This document shows positions 1-7,195 of a stretch of 10,316 nt of DNA, in pieces. Each line of letters begins with the position of its first letter. Position 1 is the stretch's first letter. The notes below the pieces were generated by a model. It was not told where the DNA came from and searched no databases. It worked only from the letters and a program-made list of their open reading frames with translations. A program made the position numbers and the translations under genes. This stretch comes from Coriobacteriales bacterium (lineage in GTDB: Bacteria; Actinomycetota; Coriobacteriia; Coriobacteriales; QAMH01), in NCBI GenBank assembly GCA_024408695.1, contig JAKSUU010000023.1:1-10316 (forward strand). Direction: 5' to 3'.

Positions 1-1
1 T

Positions 2-1876
2 GAAATTGACCCAAACAATAACAAATTCAACGAAGACAGAGTAATACAAAGCGAGTTTAGATTAGAAGACAGCGTGCATAGGGCCAAAAGAGAAAAAGGT
101 CGCAATCGCAAAAATGTAAACGATAAAAAAATTAAAAACCAAAAGTTAAACAAGGTTCTTTCTTTTCCTATGCGCTTTCTTTTTGCCTTATTAGCATGCA
201 TCTGTTTCTTTTTTGCTCTTTGCTTTTTTTCTCCTTTGCAACTTATTAGTGCGGCCTCGGTAGAATTTAGCTTTAATATTACACATGTTTGGTGGCAAAA
301 CCTGATTTTTTCAAGCTTATTGAGCATTATTTGTGCTTTTATAATTTCTTTATTTAAAGGTCGTGCTTTTTGTGTTGTTACAACTTTTGTTTTTTCGTTA
401 GGTCTTTGTTGTTTTATACAAAGACTTCTTTTAAACTATGCTATGCCAATTGCAATGGGAGAAAACTTAGATTTAAATTTTTACAAAAAAACAACCATAC
501 TGAGTGCTTGTGTCTGGATTCTTATTATTGCAATATGTCAGGTAATTGTTGCAAAAAGGCCTTTGTTTATTAAATATTTTATTGGCTTGTTATCTGCGTT
601 CTTAATAATTACGCAAAGTGTTATGCTTATAATCGCAATACCTGCGTCTCTTGAAAATGTAGAGAATTACACTGTATCGTCAAAAGGGCTTTATGAGGTT
701 TCTCAAAAAAATGATGTTGAATTAATTTGTCTAGATCAATTTGATCAGGTCTTTTTCAATGGGATTATTAATCTTTGTCCAGATATCTTAGATGAATTTA
801 CCGATTTTACAGCTTATACAAACACTAGCGCTTACTTTGAGTTTACAAGATATGGATCGCCCTTTCTTATAACATCTAATGTTCCTCTTGGTTGGTCAGA
901 TGAAGAATACATGAATAATTCTACAAAGTTTTATGATGAGATTACTAAGGCAGGTTATAGTGTGGGTGTATATAGTCGCGATACTTATAATTTAAAAGAA
1001 AAAATTTCTCCTTATACCATAAATGTTTCACAGACACAGATTGCTGTTAATAATTTTGAAGCTATAAAACAAATGCTTAAATGTGGCTGTTATAGGGATC
1101 TACCTTGGATTTTCAAACCTTATTTTAGCATATATGCCGAAACCATCAACGGTAAAGTTGTTGCTAGCGTTTCGGCGGATGGTGTTGAGCAATTCACAAG
1201 TGACGACTCTGAAATTTATCATAATCTTAAAGATCAGAATTTGCAATTCGCCGAATATGCGCCTAATGGATCATTTAAATTTTATCATTTGGCTGGAACT
1301 CATGCTCCACTTGAATATCTAGACTATTTTATTAAAGATCCAGACAATGCCAATCATTATACTCAAGGTGCAGCTGAACTAAGGCTAGTATCTGAATATT
1401 TGAAGAACTTAAAACGATTAGGTATTTATGATGATGCAACAATTATTGTATCTACAGATCACGGCGCTCAGCAAGGCGACAAGCCTCGTCTTGCAAACCC
1501 GGATACACCAATGATTCTTTATAAACCAGCAAAGAAAAACAACCCAAATCCTTTAGGACAAGCTATAAAGTTTTGCGATTATGCAACTGGTCACATGGAT
1601 TTGCATAAGACTATTATTGATGTTATTGGTGGGGATACCTCCAAATTTTCATATGATAATGCACAGATATTTCATCAGTTGCAGCCAAATAATAGAGATA
1701 GATATTTTTATAAATCATATAATCCGCAGCTTGATTGGAATTCTACTCATGATGTGGACTGGATAGAGTATGTTTGTAAAGATGGTAATGATGCAAATAA
1801 ATTAGAAAATTGGATTGAAACGGGTGTTCGCTATCCAGTTATTTCGGAATATACGATACGAAAAAATCAGGAATAA
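2..1876 (+). CDS. Membrane-anchored sulfatase/phosphotransferase-like protein, paralogue 1 (5'-partial)
   Basis: The frame is open to the first full codon at base 2, and its first residues (Glu-Ile-Asp-Pro) align with residues 90-93 of the complete paralogue at 2870-5002. The gene therefore starts about 90 codons before the window; the GTG at 74 is internal. Numbering from base 2 gives 624 visible residues. A basic stretch is followed by five hydrophobic segments (about 58-78, 94-116, 122-142, 165-183, 188-212) and a large extracytoplasmic alkaline phosphatase/sulfatase-superfamily domain. Likely metal and catalytic residues are D245 in Leu-Asp-Gln-Phe-Asp-Gln, T282 in Phe-Thr-Arg (nucleophile position), D486-H487 in an Asp-His-Gly motif, and H531 and H535 in Gly-His-Met-Asp-Leu-His. 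Thr at the nucleophile position, with no sulfatase Cys/Ser signature, resembles the LtaS/EptA-type transferases, so I infer transfer or hydrolysis of a phospho-group on a surface polymer or lipid. The substrate is unknown. The family is confident, the reaction is not. Confidence 0.85.
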   Translation, partial: EIDPNNNKFNEDRVIQSEFRLEDSVHRAKREKGRNRKNVNDKKIKNQKLNKVLSFPMRFLFALLACICFFFALCFFSPLQLISAASVEFSFNITHVWWQNLIFSSLLSIICAFIISLFKGRAFCVVTTFVFSLGLCCFIQRLLLNYAMPIAMGENLDLNFYKKTTILSACVWILIIAICQVIVAKRPLFIKYFIGLLSAFLIITQSVMLIIAIPASLENVENYTVSSKGLYEVSQKNDVELICLDQFDQVFFNGIINLCPDILDEFTDFTAYTNTSAYFEFTRYGSPFLITSNVPLGWSDEEYMNNSTKFYDEITKAGYSVGVYSRDTYNLKEKISPYTINVSQTQIAVNNFEAIKQMLKCGCYRDLPWIFKPYFSIYAETINGKVVASVSADGVEQFTSDDSEIYHNLKDQNLQFAEYAPNGSFKFYHLAGTHAPLEYLDYFIKDPDNANHYTQGAAELRLVSEYLKNLKRLGIYDDATIIVSTDHGAQQGDKPRLANPDTPMILYKPAKKNNPNPLGQAIKFCDYATGHMDLHKTIIDVIGGDTSKFSYDNAQIFHQLQPNNRDRYFYKSYNPQLDWNSTHDVDWIEYVCKDGNDANKLENWIETGVRYPVISEYTIRKNQE

Positions 1877-1881
1877 AAGTT

Positions 1882-1887
1882 TATAAT
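1882..1887 (+). promoter_or_regulatory. Possible -10 element upstream of mdh
   Basis: A perfect TATAAT lies 28 bases before the mdh ATG, which would put a start near 1894 and leave a leader of about 22 bases. No convincing -35 hexamer is visible 16-18 bases upstream, in the end of the preceding gene. In AT-rich DNA this hexamer can arise by chance, so mdh may instead depend on read-through. Confidence 0.3.
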
Positions 1888-1915
1888 AATTATTTGTGTT
1901 AAGAGGAGAAGGATC

Positions 1916-2839
1916 ATGAAAAAAGTTACAATTGTTGGTGCCGGTAATGTTGGTGCTACTGCTGCTCAGTTAATTTTACAAAAAGACATTGCAGATGTTT
2001 GCTTAATTGATGTTGTTGAGGGTTTGCCACAAGGAAAAGCTCTTGATATGATGCACATGAAAAGTATCGAAAAATTTTCTTCTAATATTACGGGAACTAA
2101 TGAATATTTAGATACAGCCAATAGCGATATAGTTGTTATTACTGCAGGTGTTGCTCGTAAACCAGGCATGACACGCGAAGATTTAATTGGAATTAACTCA
2201 AAAATTATGGCTGATGTAATTGATAAGGCTCAAGCGCAATCTCCAAATGCAATTTTTATTGTTGTTACAAATCCGCTAGATGTAATGACTGAATTTGCAT
2301 ATAAAAAATCTGGATTAGATTCGTCAAAGATATTTGGTATGGGTGGTGTTTTAGATAGCGCTAGATTCGCGTATGAAATTTCACAGCTTACAGGTGCCGA
2401 AGTTGCAAAGATTAATGCCATTGTATGTGGAGCACACGGTCAGGGAATGGTTTGTTTGCCTAGTCAAAGCACTGTGGATGGCAAATGTATACTTGATATT
2501 TTAAGTGATGATGAAATCGCTACTATATGTGCAAATACTGTAAATGGTGGAGCGCAAATTGTCGAATTCTTAAAAACTGGTAGTGCATTTTTTGCTCCAG
2601 GTGCAAGCATCGCACGTATGGTTGAGGCAATAATCACAGATAGCAAAGACGTTTTGAGTGTTTGCGCACGTTGCGATGGACAATATGGTGTTAAAGACAC
2701 TTATATGTGCGTTCCGGTTAAACTTGGTGTAGCGGGTATTAAAGAAATTGTTGAGTTCAACGTAAGCGATGCTGAACTTAAAGCTCTACAAGAAAGTGCC
2801 CTTTCTATTCAAACTCAACTTGCTAATCTCAATGTATAA
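1916..2839 (+). CDS. mdh: Malate dehydrogenase, LDH-like family
   Basis: Cytosolic NAD-dependent 2-hydroxyacid dehydrogenase of 307 residues, a normal length. The Rossmann motif is at G8-x-G10-x-x-G13. D32 at the end of the second strand points to NAD rather than NADP. R81 in Ala-Arg-Lys-Pro-Gly is the residue that selects oxaloacetate/malate; lactate dehydrogenases have Gln there. R87, the Asn-Pro-Leu-Asp loop, R150 in Asp-Ser-Ala-Arg, and the catalytic H174 complete the expected active site. One oddity: the segment after H174 reads His-Gly-Gln-Gly-Met-Val-Cys, whereas the family almost always has His-Gly-Asp followed by Val-Pro. The start is well supported by AGGAG at 1904-1908, seven bases before ATG. 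It sits between two sulfatase-like paralogues, 39 bases after one and 30 before the next. It probably interconverts malate and oxaloacetate in fermentative or redox metabolism. Lactate dehydrogenase is the alternative, but R81 argues against it. Confidence 0.9.
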   Translation: MKKVTIVGAGNVGATAAQLILQKDIADVCLIDVVEGLPQGKALDMMHMKSIEKFSSNITGTNEYLDTANSDIVVITAGVARKPGMTREDLIGINSKIMADVIDKAQAQSPNAIFIVVTNPLDVMTEFAYKKSGLDSSKIFGMGGVLDSARFAYEISQLTGAEVAKINAIVCGAHGQGMVCLPSQSTVDGKCILDILSDDEIATICANTVNGGAQIVEFLKTGSAFFAPGASIARMVEAIITDSKDVLSVCARCDGQYGVKDTYMCVPVKLGVAGIKEIVEFNVSDAELKALQESALSIQTQLANLNV

Positions 2840-2869
2840 ATTATTTAAATTTCTACTTAAAAATTTTTA

Positions 2870-5002
2870 ATGAAATATCGCTCAAAAAATATTAAAACTT
2901 GCTCTTTTATAAATGAAACTAGTTGCAATAGGCGCAAGAATAATATAATAGATTTTTTTATTCTTTCTTTGTCACTATTGTTTGCTTATGTTATTAGTCC
3001 TTTATCTGCATGGGCTTATGTTGACCCATCAGTAATGACATACACTATACAAGCTTTAGCCAGTGTTGCTGTTGTTATGGCTTCAATTTTTGGAGTTTTA
3101 TGGCGGCGCTTAAAATCAAATTTATTCTCTTCTTTAGAAATAGATCCTGATAAAAACAAACTCAAGGAAGGAAAAGTAGAGTCTGGAGATAACAAGACTA
3201 GCGCTAAAGCTCGTTTTGCTTCTAGGCCAGGCAAAAGAAAAGTTAAAACTAAAAGTTCAAAGGCTGAGCGAAAACAACGAATCATTAAGTCTTATCCTTT
3301 TTCAATTCGCTTTCTTTTTGCCTTTTTAGCAAGTGCATGTTTTGTTTTTTCAATAAGCTTTTTTTCGCCTTTATCTTTAGTTACAGCATCTATAGGGGAA
3401 TTCAGTTTTTGTATAACCGATATTTGGTTGTTAATGCTAATATTTTCTCTAATTATTAGTTTGCTTTTGGCTTTGATAATTTCGCTTTTTAAAGGTAAAG
3501 CATTTTGTATAGTTTGTACACTTGTTTTTGCTATAGGCTTATGCTTTTTTATTCAACGCTGTCTTTTGAATTATGCGTTACCAACTTCAATGGGCAAAGA
3601 ACTTGACCTAAACTATTATAAAAAAACAACCGTTATAGGTTTATGTGTTTGGGCTGCGGTTATAGCAATCTGCTTGTTTATTTCATTCAAAAAGCCATTA
3701 TTTGTTAAATATTTTGTTGGAGTACTTGCATCATTTTTAATTATTTCTCAATCCGTGATGCTTATTGCTTCGGTTCCAGAATCATTAGAAAACTACGATA
3801 ACATTTCTGTTTCGCAAAAAGGACTTTATGAAGTTTCTGCCAAAAGTGAAGTTGAATTTTTTATTTTAGATGCATTCGATCAAAAATGGTTTAATGATGT
3901 TTTAGCTGCAGAACCAGATATTCTTGATGAATTTACGGATTTTACTGTTTACAATAATGCAACTGGATTTTTTGAATATACACGTTTTGCTTCTCCATTT
4001 TTAGTAAGTTCGAATCTTCCAATTAACTATACTTTGGATGATTATCACAATAAGTGTACAAAATTTTACGATGAAATTAATAAGGCTGGCTACAGTGTAG
4101 CAATGTATAGCCTTGATGTTTTTGATCAAGTCCCTTACCTGCAGGATTGTACAATAAATATTGGTCCAAAAGAGCAACACATTAGTATTCCTGGGACTAT
4201 TAAACAAATGCTTAGATGCGGCTGTTATCGTGATTTACCATTTCTTTTAAAGCCTTCATTTTTGATTTATGGAGACAAAATCAATTCCGATGTTTCAGAG
4301 GGTGCAACAATAGACGGATATGAAGAATTTAACCGAAAAGAAGACCAAATTTATCATAATTTGCAAAATAATGCACTAACTATAAATGAAACTGGAGAAA
4401 AAGGAACCTTTAAATATTACCATTTGCTCGGAGAGCATTCCCCTTGGTATTGGGATAAAAACTTTGAACCAGATGAAAATGCTGATTTATTATCACAAGG
4501 TATTTGTGAAATGAAGCTTATCGTTGAGTATATTAAAAATTTAAAGCGTCTTGGAGTTTATGACAATACTACAATTATTTTAAGCGCCGACCACGGTGAG
4601 CAAATGCCAATTTCTGATGATATGTATATGGTTGATAATCCATTTTTGTTGGTCAAGCCAGCCAAATCTCATAATCCTAACCCTACTGGTCAACCAGTAA
4701 AATTTTCTAATCTTGCTACCGGTCATTTGGATGTCCATCCCACTGTAATGGATGCTGTTGGTGGGGATATTTCAAAATTTACTTTGTATGGTGGGCAATC
4801 AATTTTTACGCTTCAACCTAATAATCGTGATAGGATATTTTATAAGACAGCACATATTGATGGGCCCGAGCATCAGGAATTTCATGAATATGTTTTGCCT
4901 GGTGGTAAAGACCCTCATGTGTTAGAAAATTGGGTAGATACTGGTAATTATTACTTTGCTATTTCGTATCATGATTTTGCTAAGAAAAAACCCAATGTTT
5001 AG
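2870..5002 (+). CDS. Membrane-anchored sulfatase/phosphotransferase-like protein, paralogue 2 (complete)
   Basis: A 710-residue protein, paralogous to the partial gene at the left edge along its whole visible length. Residues 27-49 look like a signal peptide with an Ala-Trp-Ala cleavage-type site, followed at once by Tyr-Val-Asp-Pro-Ser and a membrane segment (about 57-77). A charged Lys/Arg/Ser linker (about 79-142) leads to five more segments (about 147-167, 183-205, 211-230, 254-272, 277-301), then the extracytoplasmic alkaline phosphatase/sulfatase-superfamily domain. Expected metal and catalytic residues are D334, T371 (nucleophile position, Tyr-Thr-Arg), D574-H575 in Asp-His-Gly-Glu, H619 and H623. 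The likely role is adding or removing a phospho-group on an envelope polymer or lipid; the substrate cannot be read. ATG at 2870 has no clear Shine-Dalgarno sequence and an in-frame TAA lies 12 bases upstream, so translation may be coupled to mdh, which ends 30 bases before. No better start keeps the signal region. Confidence 0.85.
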   Translation: MKYRSKNIKTCSFINETSCNRRKNNIIDFFILSLSLLFAYVISPLSAWAYVDPSVMTYTIQALASVAVVMASIFGVLWRRLKSNLFSSLEIDPDKNKLKEGKVESGDNKTSAKARFASRPGKRKVKTKSSKAERKQRIIKSYPFSIRFLFAFLASACFVFSISFFSPLSLVTASIGEFSFCITDIWLLMLIFSLIISLLLALIISLFKGKAFCIVCTLVFAIGLCFFIQRCLLNYALPTSMGKELDLNYYKKTTVIGLCVWAAVIAICLFISFKKPLFVKYFVGVLASFLIISQSVMLIASVPESLENYDNISVSQKGLYEVSAKSEVEFFILDAFDQKWFNDVLAAEPDILDEFTDFTVYNNATGFFEYTRFASPFLVSSNLPINYTLDDYHNKCTKFYDEINKAGYSVAMYSLDVFDQVPYLQDCTINIGPKEQHISIPGTIKQMLRCGCYRDLPFLLKPSFLIYGDKINSDVSEGATIDGYEEFNRKEDQIYHNLQNNALTINETGEKGTFKYYHLLGEHSPWYWDKNFEPDENADLLSQGICEMKLIVEYIKNLKRLGVYDNTTIILSADHGEQMPISDDMYMVDNPFLLVKPAKSHNPNPTGQPVKFSNLATGHLDVHPTVMDAVGGDISKFTLYGGQSIFTLQPNNRDRIFYKTAHIDGPEHQEFHEYVLPGGKDPHVLENWVDTGNYYFAISYHDFAKKKPNV

Positions 5003-5019
5003 TCTATGTTTACTTATGT

Positions 5020-5095
5020 GCCGCTTTAGCTCAGTTGGTAGAGCAACGCACTCGTAATGCGTAGGTCAAGAGTTCGAATCTCTTAGGCGGCACCA
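5020..5095 (+). tRNA. trnT: tRNA-Thr (anticodon CGU)
   Basis: This 76-base gene folds into a full cloverleaf: a 7-bp acceptor stem (GCCGCTT with AGGCGGC, one G-U pair), a D arm GCTC/GAGC, a 5-bp anticodon stem ACGCA/TGCGT around the loop CTCGTAA, a 5-base variable loop, a T arm AAGAG/CTCTT with TTCGAAT, and an encoded CCA end. The anticodon is CGT at 5053-5055, which reads the threonine codon ACG. It begins 17 bases after the stop of the upstream membrane protein gene, too close for an obvious separate promoter, so it may be processed from the upstream transcript. It faces a convergent minus-strand operon. Confidence 0.96.
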
Positions 5096-5151
5096 GTTTT
5101 AAAGTTTACAAAATTTATTATATAAACAGCTTTTTTATCACAGTAAGATGC

Positions 5152-6051
5152 TTAATACCATTTGATACCAGTTATTTCATTAATTTTTTCTTTAGAAAAA
5201 CCCGCATTTAAAAGTTTTTCTGGTCTGAATTCTGGGTTAATTCCAGATTCAAAAGATGTTATTTTTCTATACGCATTAGGATTGCTTATATCAAAAACAA
5301 AGTCTGTCGATTTAAAAAACTTGCCCGTATTGGGATTTTCGCCACAAACTGTACAAAGTAACAGGTTGCCTTCTTGGTGAAAATCAAAGACATCAAGGAC
5401 ATACCCTGAGCTTGGATTAATGGCTTCTAAAACTAATCGTTTCATTTCATCTTCGCTTTGCTGCTTTTGCGCAGCTATTTTTTGTTCTTCTATTTTTTTT
5501 GCATTAGCTATAGCTTCATCACGAGCTTTTTTTGTATTATCCATATATTCATTGGCAAATTTCCCATTATTATTGTCATTTTGTGCATATTCATAAGCTG
5601 CGTTTAATTCATCATCTGTTATAGATGCGCTATCTTCAATTTCAAATGTAAGCGTGGTGTCTTTTAACACATCACAAATAGGTTTATCCCCAAGACTGTT
5701 ATCTATTTTTACATCGTTAAGATCTTGAGGGCATTTATAGAATATTCCGCTTTTGCATAATGGGGATGCAACAAAAGAAAAACAATATTGTCCTTTCTTT
5801 AGTTCTATGCCTTGACCTTTGCCATTAACATATTGCAATTCATCAACATCTTCATTTTTAACATTTTTGCCTGTAATGGCAACAGGAATTGCTGTTGAGT
5901 TTTCATCATCATACGATTCTGCATCAATAATTAATGGTACCTGATGTTTTTGATCTTGAATTGCATTATTGTGTATCACAAATGTCACAATGCCTGCGAT
6001 AACTAATAGAACAACAACAATGAGAACAATAATAAGGGCCTTTTTTTTCAT
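5152..6051 (-). CDS. Single-pass membrane protein with a shared extracytoplasmic module, function unknown
   Basis: I do not recognise this 299-residue protein. A short basic start and one hydrophobic segment (about 5-26) anchor it with the bulk outside the membrane. Residues about 54-182 match the upstream neighbour: an Ile-Pro-x-x-Ile-Thr-Gly-Lys strand, a Leu-x-Lys-Gly-x-Tyr strand, the signature Ala-Ser-Pro-Leu-Cys-Lys (95-100), and a helical Ile-Thr-Asp-(Asp/Glu)-x-Leu...Tyr-Glu-Tyr-Ala element (144-156). A charged Lys/Glu/Gln helix, possibly coiled coil (about 170-210), leads to a C-terminal beta-rich domain with no counterpart in the neighbour. The start is supported by GGAAGG at 6061-6066, nine bases upstream and inside the end of the neighbour gene. 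Only 6 bases separate the two, so they form an operon. The hydrophobic segment has no lipobox Cys, so a transmembrane anchor is more likely than a lipoprotein. Confidence 0.8.
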   Translation of the reverse strand: MKKKALIIVLIVVVLLVIAGIVTFVIHNNAIQDQKHQVPLIIDAESYDDENSTAIPVAITGKNVKNEDVDELQYVNGKGQGIELKKGQYCFSFVASPLCKSGIFYKCPQDLNDVKIDNSLGDKPICDVLKDTTLTFEIEDSASITDDELNAAYEYAQNDNNNGKFANEYMDNTKKARDEAIANAKKIEEQKIAAQKQQSEDEMKRLVLEAINPSSGYVLDVFDFHQEGNLLLCTVCGENPNTGKFFKSTDFVFDISNPNAYRKITSFESGINPEFRPEKLLNAGFSKEKINEITGIKWY

Positions 6052-6057
6052 AATTTA

Positions 6058-7086
6058 TTACCTTCCTAAGTATTTTCCAGAATATTGTATATCTCCACCT
6101 TTATATCCTTGGCTTTTACATAGTTCTAATAATTCTTTTGCCAAATCTTCAGTTTTGCATGTGCATGCGTTTACACAATACCAGGGTTCTGGGTTTAAAT
6201 TAGCCCATTCGGTTGTTAAATATGTACCTGCTGGAAAACCGTCAGCTCTCACTTTTTCTGCATATGCTGCAGCTTCACTTTGACTTTTGGAAGCATAAAG
6301 CCAAACACCCCAAAATTCACCACGAGCAATAGGTACTCCATATTTTTCTACAATTTCACTCATGCTTGGCATGCTTGTTTTGTTTGATGTAGATTCGTTT
6401 TGAACTTGGTTTGTTTGCAGGGCTGCCAAAGCCTCGTCTCTTTTTTCTTTCGTGGTTTTTAAATATGCATCATCACTGTTGTTATAAGTCTTATCCTTTA
6501 CGGCATATTCATAAGATTTGTCTAAGTCTTCATCTGTAATTAAAGCAGGATCCATTTTTTTCAATTTATATTTGTCTTCGGTAATCAAGCCAGTCGAAGT
6601 GTTTTTGAGATATTCTTCATCGATTTTAAAATTTAGTTCAGATTCAGGCAGTGAATAAAAGTCTCCATTTTTGCATAAAGGTGAAGCTAAAAAGATCAGT
6701 TTATATTCACCTTTTTCTAACTTTAAATCATCGTTGTCTCCGTTCGTAATAAATATAGTCTCATCATAAGCTTTATTATTCGATGTTTTTCCAGTTATTT
6801 TAATTGGTATACGCGTAGCATCGCCTAAAGAATAATTTTCGATAAAAGATCCTAAATTTACCTTGTATAACATCGGTTGTGTGATAGCTTTAAATAGGAA
6901 AAATGCACCGAACCCAGCAATTATTAAGCATATGCAAACTGCACCAACAATTAATGGCTTTCTGTTCTTTTTAGTTAAGTTTTGTTTTTCTGCATTATTT
7001 TGTATTGTGGCAGGCTTGCACTCTGAGCAAAATTCAGCGTTGTAATTTTCGTCTAGCTTCTTTCCACATTTTAAACAGTAAGGCAT
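6058..7086 (-). CDS. Zinc-ribbon, single-pass membrane protein with C-terminal SPOR-like domain
   Basis: A 342-residue protein, first gene of a two-gene operon. Residues 4-23 form a short zinc ribbon (Cys-x2-Cys...Cys-x2-Cys; C4, C7, C20, C23), presumably cytoplasmic. A Lys/Asn-rich linker and a membrane segment (about 44-66) follow. Outside lies the module shared with the downstream gene (about 91-222), including Ala-Ser-Pro-Leu-Cys-Lys at 134-139 and the Ile-Thr-Asp...Tyr-Glu-Tyr-Ala helix at 183-195. After a Ser/Asn/Thr-rich linker, residues about 257-337 resemble a SPOR fold: Phe-Trp-Gly-Val-Trp-Leu, an Ala/Glu helix with Ala-Glu-Lys-Val-Arg, Gly-Phe-Pro-Ala, a Trp-Tyr-Cys-Val-Asn strand, then a helix ending in Gly-Tyr. 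Known SPOR domains bind denuded peptidoglycan glycans, so a wall-associated role is plausible but inferred. ATG at 7086 has a weak AAGG upstream. The SPOR call is by pattern only. Confidence 0.82.
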   Translation of the reverse strand: MPYCLKCGKKLDENYNAEFCSECKPATIQNNAEKQNLTKKNRKPLIVGAVCICLIIAGFGAFFLFKAITQPMLYKVNLGSFIENYSLGDATRIPIKITGKTSNNKAYDETIFITNGDNDDLKLEKGEYKLIFLASPLCKNGDFYSLPESELNFKIDEEYLKNTSTGLITEDKYKLKKMDPALITDEDLDKSYEYAVKDKTYNNSDDAYLKTTKEKRDEALAALQTNQVQNESTSNKTSMPSMSEIVEKYGVPIARGEFWGVWLYASKSQSEAAAYAEKVRADGFPAGTYLTTEWANLNPEPWYCVNACTCKTEDLAKELLELCKSQGYKGGDIQYSGKYLGR

Positions 7087-7117
7087 ATATTAGACCTTAG
7101 TTAATAATAATGCATAT

Positions 7118-7126
7118 ATTTTATCA
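7118..7126 (-). promoter_or_regulatory. Possible extended -10 for the minus-strand zinc-ribbon operon
   Basis: Read on the minus strand, TGATAAAAT matches an extended -10 (TGn followed by TAAAAT). It would start transcription near 7111, leaving a leader of about 25 bases before the ATG at 7086. No good -35 is visible at the usual distance, which extended -10 promoters can tolerate. The region is very AT-rich, so chance is a real alternative. Confidence 0.35.
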
Positions 7127-7152
7127 TTATCTATTAATCAAATAAATCAAAA

Positions 7153-7161
7153 TGGTAAAAT
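7153..7161 (+). promoter_or_regulatory. Possible extended -10 for the M23-like gene
   Basis: TGGTAAAAT matches an extended -10 and would start transcription near 7168, about 28 bases before the proposed TTG start. It lies 26 bases from the mirror-image element for the divergent operon. There is no clear -35 hexamer. Confidence 0.35.
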
Positions 7162-7195
7162 AAGAAATATAAATATGTAGTTTAAAAGTAGACTG

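Noticed and set aside
74..76. GTG as the start codon of the first gene
   Set aside because: The frame is open upstream and the upstream residues align with the complete paralogue.
2464..2700. Minus-strand open frames inside mdh
   Set aside because: They lie wholly within a well-supported gene on the other strand, have no ribosome binding site, and their residues resemble no family.
3016..3285. 89-codon minus-strand open frame in the second membrane protein gene
   Set aside because: It is antisense to the conserved Tyr-Val-Asp-Pro module and basic linker and shows no independent coding signal.
5107..5137. Possible terminator after the tRNA (GTTTA...TAAAC then a run of T)
   Set aside because: The stem is only five AT-rich pairs with a long loop, and the T run is separated from it; too weak to call.
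5969..6283. Plus-strand open frame spanning the junction of the two minus-strand genes
   Set aside because: It is antisense to two genes whose shared module and operon spacing are clear.
7193..7195. CTG as the start of the M23-like gene
   Set aside because: TTG at 7196 is a commoner start; CTG cannot be excluded because neither has a clear ribosome binding site.
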